From Delphinus delphis (lineage: Eukaryota; Chordata; Mammalia; Artiodactyla; Delphinidae): a stretch of DNA of 64,000 nt. The notes beneath the pieces are model-generated. The model was not told the DNA's origin, searched no databases, and saw only the letters and a list, made by a program, of their open reading frames with translations. The stretch covers positions 31,462,070 to 31,526,069 of the forward strand of contig NC_082698.1 in assembly GCF_949987515.2 (NCBI RefSeq), in the 5' to 3' direction. A program made the translations under genes and the position numbers. Shown here piece after piece: positions 57,452 through 64,000 of the stretch (position 1 is the first letter of the stretch; each line of letters starts with the position of its first letter).

Positions 57452-57849
57452 TATATTATTGTTTTCTAAAGAATCAATTCTTATTCAACTGGACATTTTA
57501 AATGGATAATGACAGCAATGCCACAACAATAGCTTTGAAAAGATATAAAGCATTATATTGCCTTTTGCCTTGACCTCCACTAAGTTTTAGCCTAGGCTTT
57601 CCAGCACAAATATCTTCCTCCTTCTCTTTCTCCTCTTTACTTCCAACTTCCATTTTATGGCTGTTCTCTTGTCCTCATTTAGATGGTCCTTTTGCATGGG
57701 TGTCTTACATAATAAATCATCTTGGGCCCTTGTAGGTGTAGAACAAATAAAACATTGCTTCACTGCTGCACTTCTCTAGTCAGAAAGAAGGTAATGATAA
57801 TTGTGCCTTTGTGTTTGCTACTCTTTATGTTCATTTAAAAGTTTAACCA

Positions 57850-58525
57850 CCTATTCATTCATTTAATGAAGATGAGTATTTACTGGGCACACACTACCTT
57901 CCAACACCATGCTAAATGATGCACATTCACAGTACTCAGAGACGAATCTGTACCAAGTTTTCCATGGGACAGAGATGTTGGAAAGTTGTACCTAGTTCAG
58001 TGCTCTAAGTTGCTACATCCGCTTTAGGGGAGATGAGATCCAAAGGCTTAGAGATGGGAGAAATGGCGATCGACATGACATCGGTTTATGCATGGATGTC
58101 CTAGGAGTAGGGAGAAAACCTTAAAGCTCAAGGAAGACGTCACAACTGAGAAGGAAAGAAGCTTGCATTGTCAAAGTAGAAAATTGTCCAGAGGGCCCTT
58201 TCTACACCAAACACTTTCTATGAAATCCAGGAGGTCCTTCAACAAGCAAGGGTGACCATATAACCTTATTTTTCACAGTGGCTTTATATTCCACCTATCT
58301 ATACCTGAACAAAAATTACTACCATAGTAAAACAAAAAATAACCATCAAACTAAACTGGGTTATGTCCCACCTCAGTCATTAATTAGAAGTGTGACCCCC
58401 ATCTCTAAGGTGAAGATAATACCATAGAGCTATAGTGGCAATTAAATGTGCAAATATATTTTTTAAACTCAGCATGCTAAGTGCCTGGTATATGGTACTC
58501 ACTCAAGAAATCTAACGTTATTAAA
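57850..58525. repeat. L2 and MIR relics
   Basis: 57850-57960 is L2-like in antisense (CATTCATTTAATGAAGATGA, TATTTACTGGGCACACACTA). 58370-58525 is a sense MIR (AGAAGTGTGACCCCCATCTC, CTAAGTGCCTGGTATATGGT). The MIR ends about 60 bp from exon 3. Confidence 0.65.
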
Positions 58526-58584
58526 AAAACAATACAATTACTAGACAATATATAATGAAGAAATAATCCTTTAAAAATGCTTAC

Positions 58585-58703
58585 AGTGAACATCTAGATA
58601 AGTTTGTTAATTCTGCTGTGAAAGAAATTTGTGGCATCAAGGTAATTGGATTTAGTCTTTCAATATCTGTTTCTTCAAATTCTGAAGCTAAATATGAGAA
58701 GTT
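58585..58703 (-). CDS. CC2D2B: CC2D2B exon 3 in view (start of family N-terminal C2-like domain)
   Basis: 119 bp, begins in phase 0 and ends with two bases (CT). It encodes NFSYLASEFEETDIERLNP followed by QISFTAELTNLSRCS. The second part is the opening beta strand of the CC2D2AN-C2 type domain that is specific to this family. Acceptor tgtttctag with a good pyrimidine tract, donor TTCACT|GTAAGC. Confidence 0.9.
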
Positions 58704-58898
58704 CTAGAAACAGAAAAATAAATATATAATTTATAATGTAAGTTCATTGCTTAGGACAATCATTCTTAAAATTAAACTTTATTTCTTATATTTGTCATTT
58801 TCTTGGGTAACTGTTACAAATACCAAGATTTCCTATTCTACCAAACAAATATTATAACTAGTTAAGATGAGTTGAATGTTATTTTGCAATATAAATAC

Positions 58899-59004
58899 CT
58901 CCTGTTTCTCCCCATTCTTAAGTGCTTTTCCTTCAGTTTTCTTCTGAGTCTCATATATTTTTGACAATTCTTGTTTTTGTTCATCACATTTATTCATTTT
59001 CATC
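58899..59004 (-). CDS. CC2D2B: CC2D2B exon 2 in view (coiled coil)
   Basis: 106 bp; one leading base completes an Arg codon and the exon ends on a full codon. It encodes a lysine- and glutamate-rich helix (MKMNKCDEQKQELSKIYETQ and KALKNGEKQE) that continues the coiled coil. Acceptor attaattag, donor CAGGAG|GTATTT. Only 195 bp of intron separate it from the next exon. A CA microsatellite lies about 68 bp upstream of the acceptor. Confidence 0.87.
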
Positions 59005-59071
59005 CTAATTAATAATAAATAGAATTATTTAAAGCAGGAATAATGGATTTGAGAGTTGTTAGAGATCTTGC

Positions 59072-59072
59072 C

Positions 59073-59107
<35 letters not shown>
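59072..59107 (+). repeat. (CA)n microsatellite upstream of exon 2
   Basis: About 18 CA units 68 bp upstream of exon 2's acceptor. In the transcript this is a UG-repeat near the acceptor. Confidence 0.97.
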
Positions 59108-59108
<1 letters not shown>

Positions 59109-59366
59109 ACAATTCCTTACATAAAATAATTTTACATCCCAAGAAAATTATCAATATGATACACACACATATATATGTATATACATAAAATTTCATAAAC
59201 TTGTTCTTAGTTTTCACAGATTTCTCCCTACTTAGTGTCTTCAGCCTTTTCTAAGGACATCAAGAAACCTCTCTGGTGAGAATGAGTAACCAAGGGGGAT
59301 GGAAGACACAAATTTAAGGGCACATGCCATGTTTCCTCTCATTTTGCTTCCTCTCATATTTTTTAA

Positions 59367-59482
59367 AAAATTTTTGGCTGTGCCACATGGCATGCAGGAT
59401 CTTAGTTCCCCGACCAGGGATTGAACCCATGCCCCCTGTAGTAGAAGCATGGAGTCTTAACCCCTGGACTGCCAGGGAAGTC
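59367..59482 (-). repeat. Short tRNA-derived SINE (CHR-1 related)
   Basis: Minus strand reads GGGACTTCCCTGGCAGTCCA, GGTTAAGACTCCATGC and GGTTCAATCCCTGGTCGGGG. Perfect 17-bp target duplication CCTCTCATATTTTTTAA at 59350-59366 and 59483-59499. Confidence 0.97.
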
Positions 59483-59608
59483 CCTCTCATATTTTTTAAG
59501 CTGTGAGAACATGAGCATGTGTAAGGGCAGGACACTATAGGAATATTAAGTGGTAAATCTCAGTTATACTCCTTGGGGTTTATGCATAAACAGTAAGCAG
59601 TTCATGAC

Positions 59609-59954
59609 ATTACTACTACCACTACCACAACTACTACCACCACCACCACCACTAACAACAATAACAACTACTACTACTACTACTATCACTACTACAACTA
59701 GTACCACCACCACTAACAACGACAACTACTACTACTATTACTACTACAACTACCACCACCACCACCACCACTAACAACGACAACTACTACTACTACTATC
59801 ACTACTACAACTAGTACCACCAACAACAATGACGACAACTACTACTACTACCACTACTACAACTAGTACCACCACCACTACCACTAACAACTACTACTAC
59901 TACCACCACTACTACTACTACCACCAGTACTACTACTAGTAGTAGCAGCAGCTA
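59609..59954 (+). repeat. Compound trinucleotide array (ACT/ACC/AAC/ACA)n
   Basis: About 345 bp of interspersed triplets in register, with higher-order blocks that recur (ACTACTACAACTAGTACC and CACTAACAACGACAACTAC occur more than once). It ends in AGTAGTAGCAGCAGC. It produces a spurious tyrosine/histidine frame. A MIR fragment follows at 59955-60075. Confidence 0.95.
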
Positions 59955-60815
59955 ACTTTTACATTGTACTTACTAAGCACATGGCAGGCAATATTCTAAG
60001 TACTTTATACATATTAACTCATTTAATTCTCACAGCAACCCTATGAAGTAGGTATTACTATTATTCCTCTTCTATTAGTAGTCCAGCAAAACCCCAGTTC
60101 TCTGGAACCCTTTCAGAAAATAATTGGTCTGGGAGTTGACTTTTTATTCTTTTCAGTTCAAAGTTCAGTTTTTTATTTTTAATCTTTTAAAAAGGAGATT
60201 CTTTGATAAGTATTATATACTCTGTTGGGAATAGAAAATGGTGCAATTGCTTTGGAAAAGTCTGGCAGTTCCTCAAAATGTTAAGCACTGAGTTACCATA
60301 TGACCCGGCAATTCCATTCCTAGGTATATACCCAAGAAAAACAAAAACTATATCTACACACGTGAGGAGTGACTGCTAATAGGAAGATAGTTCTACGGGG
60401 GGTGGGGGGGGTGCCTAAAATGTTATAAAATGATAATTGTGGTGATGCTTGCACAGTGCTGTGAACATACTAAAAACCATTGAACTGTACACTTGAAATG
60501 GATGAACTGTATGGTTATGTGAAGTATATCTCATTATCATTGTAAACTATCATATGCTTTTTGCCTTTTGCAGTAAAATATAGGGAACCTAGTGTAGATA
60601 CTACCTATATGGGCTAGAGACCAGACCACCTGTGTTGAAGCCCAGACCCATTACTGACACTATGGAATTTGGGCAAGTTACTTAAGTACTCTATGCCTTA
60701 CTTTTCTCATCTGAAAATTGGGTTGTTATGAGAATTAAATGCACTCATTCATGTAAAGTGCTCAGTCCAGTGCTTGGAGTATAACAAACACTCAACAAAT
60801 ATTATTATTGTTTTC
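59955..60815. repeat. MIR, L1 and MIR relics in series
   Basis: 59955-60075 antisense MIR (ATTCTAAGTACTTTATACAT, CAACCCTATGAAGTAGGTAT). 60195-60555 L1 3' part in sense (GAAAATGGTGCAATTGCTTT, ATTGAACTGTACACTTGAAA) with a G-run at 60397-60411. 60600-60815 sense MIR (TTGGGCAAGTTACTTAAGTA, GTAAAGTGCTCAGTCCAGTG). Confidence 0.85.
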
Positions 60816-60864
60816 CTCTGATTCAGGGTAATCAATATGAAAGTCATTTAACTTATTGTTTAAT

Positions 60865-61015
60865 CCAATGGCTCACAAACTTTGTCACATATTAAACTCA
60901 CCTGGGGATATTTTTAAAGTTCCTGATGCCCAGACCATACTTCATACCAACTAAATCATAATAGTGGTTTTTAGATCTCTCCCAGGTGATTCCAGTGTAG
61001 AGTAACTTAGGCAAC
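60865..61015. repeat. MER5-type DNA transposon relic
   Basis: CAATGGCTCACAAACTTTGT, AACTCACCTGGGGATATTTT, CCTGATGCCCAGACC and CCAGGTGATTCCAGTG fit MER5A/B. Confidence 0.75.
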
Positions 61016-62104
61016 GTACAGTACTTAGACAACAGGTGTTTTAACAGGCAGTCTCTTTTTGAGGAGATCACTGAGACAGTGATCTTGGTTCCATAGCTTC
61101 CTCCTTTCTATTCAGTAGCTCTGGGAAATGACATGGATTTTCCTGCTTGAATAGATTGCTCTTTCTATATCTTTTAAAAGCCCCTTTGACAGTTATCTGG
61201 ATCCCTTCCAGGTAAGTAGGAGCCTAACAGAGAACACAGGTGAAGAGAATATACAGGAATCTGGGTTCACCGTGCTACTTACCAGTGCTGTGGTTTGGGT
61301 TCAGTAGCCAAATTACAACAAGGTCTGTGGCTACTTACCCAGGCAGTTTCTCTAAGTTTAATGTAGTGTTGGTAACGTGAGACAAGGAAAATGTATTGCC
61401 TGAATGAGAAGACAGGACTAGATCCTCAATTTCCTGCTATTTTATTCTGCCACCATCACTTCATCAAACCTCCTCTAATTTCTCAATCAGTAACCTCCAT
61501 GTGAGGAAATCCAATGAAAATTTTTAGTCCTAGACTTAACTGATACTTCAGAAGCATTAAATAGTATTAACCCTCCCTCCTATTTAAAATATTCCCCTTT
61601 CTTTGCCTCTGTGGCAAAACACTCTAACTGGTGTTTCTCTGTCCCTCCTCTGGTTTCTCCTCCTCTATCAAGCCATTCAAGGCAGTTTCTCAAGATTTAG
61701 CTCTCGGCCCTCTTTTCATCTCATTCTCTACCCTCTTCCAAAGCAGACTCATGCACATGCATGGCTTCAATTACTATTACTCTGCCATAAAAATTCAGCA
61801 TTTTTCTTTCTAGTACAAACCATACATCCAGCTGCCCATTCAGCTGCTTTATTTGGGGATGTCTCAAAAGCTTATCAAATTCAATATCCCCAAAACCAAA
61901 TATATGAAGAAAAGATAAGCTGAGCTTAGTGTCTAGGTCCCAGGTCTTCCTGTCATAAGTACTGTCTTTCACATAGGCCTGGCTACAAGCTTATTCAATT
62001 AGGGTTCACAAGGTGAAGGCCTGTGGTGAGGTTGCTGGTGATACACCTAGCCTGGAAACAGAGTTCCCAGGAGCACCTTCAAACATCAGCTTTTCTAGTT
62101 GATC
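61016..62104. other. Intron, possibly an ancient LINE near 61600-61910, otherwise unrecognised
   Basis: The region has an old-LINE flavour (CTCTCGGCCCTCTTTTCATC, CATGCATGGCTTCAATTACT) but I cannot assign a family. No supported gene. Confidence 0.35.
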
Positions 62105-62118
62105 AGAATGATACTTTG

Positions 62119-62585
62119 CTCTTTGTAGTGAGGTGGATGGACCTAGAGTCTGTCATACAGAGTGAAGTAAGTCAGAAAGAGAAAAACAAATACCGTATGC
62201 TAACACATATATATGGAATCTAAAAAAAAAAATGGTTCTCAAGAACCTAGGGGCAGGACAGGAATAAAGATGCAGACATAGAGAATGGACTTGAGGATAT
62301 GGGGAGGGGGAAGGGGAAGCTGGGACGAAGTGAGAGAGTAACATTGACATATATACACTACCAAATGTAAAACAGATAGCTAGTGGGAAGCAGCTGCATA
62401 GCACAGGGTGGTGCTTTGCGACCACCTAGAGGGGTGGCATAAGGAGGGTGGGAGGGAGGGAGACGCAAGAGGGAGGAGATATGGGGATATATGTATGCAT
62501 ATAGCTGATTCACTTTGTTATACAGCAGAAACTAACACAACATTGTAAAGCAATTATACTCCAATAAAGATGTTAAAAAAAAAAA
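62119..62585 (+). repeat. Young L1 3' end insertion
   Basis: Last about 467 bp of an L1 (AGGTGGATGGACCTAGAGTC to TATACTCCAATAAAGATGTT plus A tail), very similar to the 25.7-26.15 kb copy. Perfect 14-bp target duplication AGAATGATACTTTG at 62105-62118 and 62586-62599. Confidence 0.97.
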
Positions 62586-62599
62586 AGAATGATACTTTG

Positions 62600-63269
62600 A
62601 TCAAGTGAAATGCCCCATTTTAGTGTAGCTGGGGCTAGCTAGTCCTGTGCGGCCAAACTCATCACTGACACTGTGGGGTTTAGTTCAGAAGTCTACAGGA
62701 GCAATCTGGAGAGGCAAACCCAAGCCAAAGTCCACGGGGAAAGTTGAATGGTAAATGTCAGAAGGAACAAATGCAAAGGGCCTCAAGTGGGATTGGAGTT
62801 TAGTACAATAAGAGTAGGTGGTGAGCAGGAATATTGGTCCAGAGCTACTGTTCTGAACAAGCTTATTGCATCTGTGACTCTCCTTTTCTGAAGAGGGGTT
62901 CATAACGCAAGAGTGTATTAGACCGGTTTAAAATATGAGAGGCAAGTCAGCAAGTTTACATGAATTCAGGAGCCTAAGATAAACAAAGTCCATGCTGGGT
63001 TAGGTTTAGAAACTGTCAGAAGCACTTTTGTTAAAAACTACTACAGCAGGAAAAAAAATCAACAAAGCTAAACATCTTTCTTAATTGCCTGAAATTATAC
63101 TAATCTTTTATAGTTTTGAAAAACAAAAGACCCAGGACAACGGCTTGTGGGAGAGAACCAGTTATTTCACTGTGGGTTCACAAACAGCTTAAGAAGTGAT
63201 TTGCAAGCAAAGTTTTTAATTTGTAACTATCTCCTCCACTAGATATGTTTTTGTGACTTACATGTTCCA
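62600..63269. other. Intron, no recognised element
   Basis: Unique-looking sequence between two L1 fragments. Confidence 0.5.
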
Positions 63270-63740
63270 TCTAGAAGTATGATTGCTGGGTCTATGTTTA
63301 ACTTTAACAAAAAGTGCCAAACTGTTTCCAAAGTAGCTGCGCCATTCTGCATTTCCACCAGCCATCAGTGAGAGTTCCTGTTGCTTTGCCAGCATTTGTT
63401 ATTGCCTTTTTCTTTTCTTTCTTTCTTCTCTCTATTCTTTTCTCTTTTTTTTTTTTTTTTGGATTTTAGCCATTCTAATAGGTGTGTAGTGTATCGCATT
63501 GCGGTTTTAGTTTACATTTCCCTACTGATATAACATAATGTTGAGCATTGTTTCCTGTGTTCATTTGCCATCCATATACCTTCTTTAATGAAGTGTCTGT
63601 TCAAATCTTTTGCCCATTTTTAAATTGAGTTGTCTTATTAAGTTGTAAGTATTGTTTATACATTCAAGATACAAGTTCTTTGTTGACTATGTCAAATAGT
63701 TGACTAGCTTCTGGATTTTCTTTTCCAAGTTACTTTGAAT
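63270..63740 (-). repeat. Old L1 fragment next to exon 1
   Basis: Antisense ORF2 end: GATTGCTGGGTCTATGTTTA, CATTCTGCATTTCCACCAGC, TTGAGCATTGTTTCCTGTGT and TCAAATCTTTTGCCCATTTT. It contains a T-rich insert at 63400-63462 and ends about 60 bp from exon 1's donor. Confidence 0.85.
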
Positions 63741-63802
63741 TCCCAGTTATTCGTGGGCAGCTCCTCAGGAGACCTATAAGAACAAATAGAGCAGCCACTC
63801 AC

Positions 63803-63943
63803 CTCTGAAACTGCAACTTTATCGAGGTGCTTGTAAACCCTTGGCGTTGTCGAAGGGATTTCATCTGTTTCCAAGTCCATAATATACTCTGTAGTAGGGA
63901 GAAGTCCTTTTCCTTTTCTAAGTCATAGAGCTGTTTTGTATTC
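63803..63943 (-). CDS. CC2D2B: CC2D2B exon 1 of those in view (coiled-coil region)
   Basis: 141 bp; enters with one base of a split codon and leaves with two (AG). It encodes about 47 residues including TKQLYDLEKEKDFSLLQ, WTWKQMKSLRQRQG and FTSTSIKLQFQR, a charged helical stretch typical of the coiled-coil part of CC2D2 proteins just before the first C2-like domain. Acceptor is attgtag, donor is CAGAG|GTGAGT, a strong site. The other frames contain stops. A SINE begins about 33 bp upstream of the acceptor. Confidence 0.88.
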
Positions 63944-63975
63944 CTACAATAATGTTAGATTAAAAATATGTTAGT

Positions 63976-64000
63976 GGGGCTTCCCTGGTGGTGCAGTAGG
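63976..64000 (+). repeat. Start of a tRNA-derived SINE, cut by the window edge
   Basis: GGGGCTTCCCTGGTGGTGCA plus a few bases is the 5' end shared by CHR-1 and CHR-2 elements. Subtype cannot be told from 25 bases. Confidence 0.85.

Noticed and set aside
59550..59774. Tyrosine/histidine/threonine-rich frame as a low-complexity protein
   Set aside because: It is the reading of a trinucleotide array in an intron, without flanking coding signal.

Overview
The window is mammalian nuclear DNA, almost certainly from a cetacean (whale or dolphin). The main evidence is a dense load of tRNA-derived SINEs of the CHR-1 and CHR-2 type, most with target-site duplications. Cetartiodactyl-type L1 3' ends, ancient MIR/L2/MER5 copies and long microsatellites add to this. 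I saw no ruminant-type Bov SINEs. All of it is one gene body plus introns; there is no operon-like or prokaryotic content.

One protein-coding gene spans the window on the minus strand. By reading splice junctions and following codon phase I recovered 24 consecutive coding exons, from 63943 (most 5' in view) down to base 1 (inside the last exon seen). All 23 junctions are phase-compatible and no exon has a stop in the reading frame, giving about 1,060 codons. The predicted protein belongs to the CC2D2 family (coiled-coil and C2 domain proteins of the ciliary transition zone). It matches what I remember of human CC2D2A along its length, but with divergence too great for an orthologue, so I call it CC2D2B. 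The order is: coiled coil (exons 1-2), family-specific N-terminal C2-like domain (exons 3-7), helical linker (exons 8-10), C2 domain (exons 11-16), degenerate transglutaminase-like domain (exons 17-21) and the conserved C-terminal segment (exons 22-24). Exon numbers are those seen in this window. The true 5' exons lie beyond 64000 and the stop codon lies just before base 1.

Introns by region: 0.2-20 kb holds small exons among MIR, L2 and MER5 relics, two CHR-2 SINEs nested in MIRs, and a probable processed retrocopy of an unidentified transcript (14.9-16.9 kb). 20-36 kb is L1-rich: several 3'-end L1 copies, a tandem L1 cluster at 33-36 kb, and SINEs inserted in them. 36-46 kb is mixed unique and antisense L1 sequence; a small polyadenylated retro-insertion sits inside an L1 at 42.6 kb. 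46-64 kb holds seven exons, a 101-bp CA tract, a 340-bp compound trinucleotide array and young L1 and SINE insertions.

I found no promoter, CpG island, functional RNA gene, second gene or previously undescribed system. The most interesting points concern the CC2D2B reconstruction (a 59-bp exon, a run of frame-neutral exons, a retained histidine in the transglutaminase-like domain) and transposon or repeat sequence close to splice sites.
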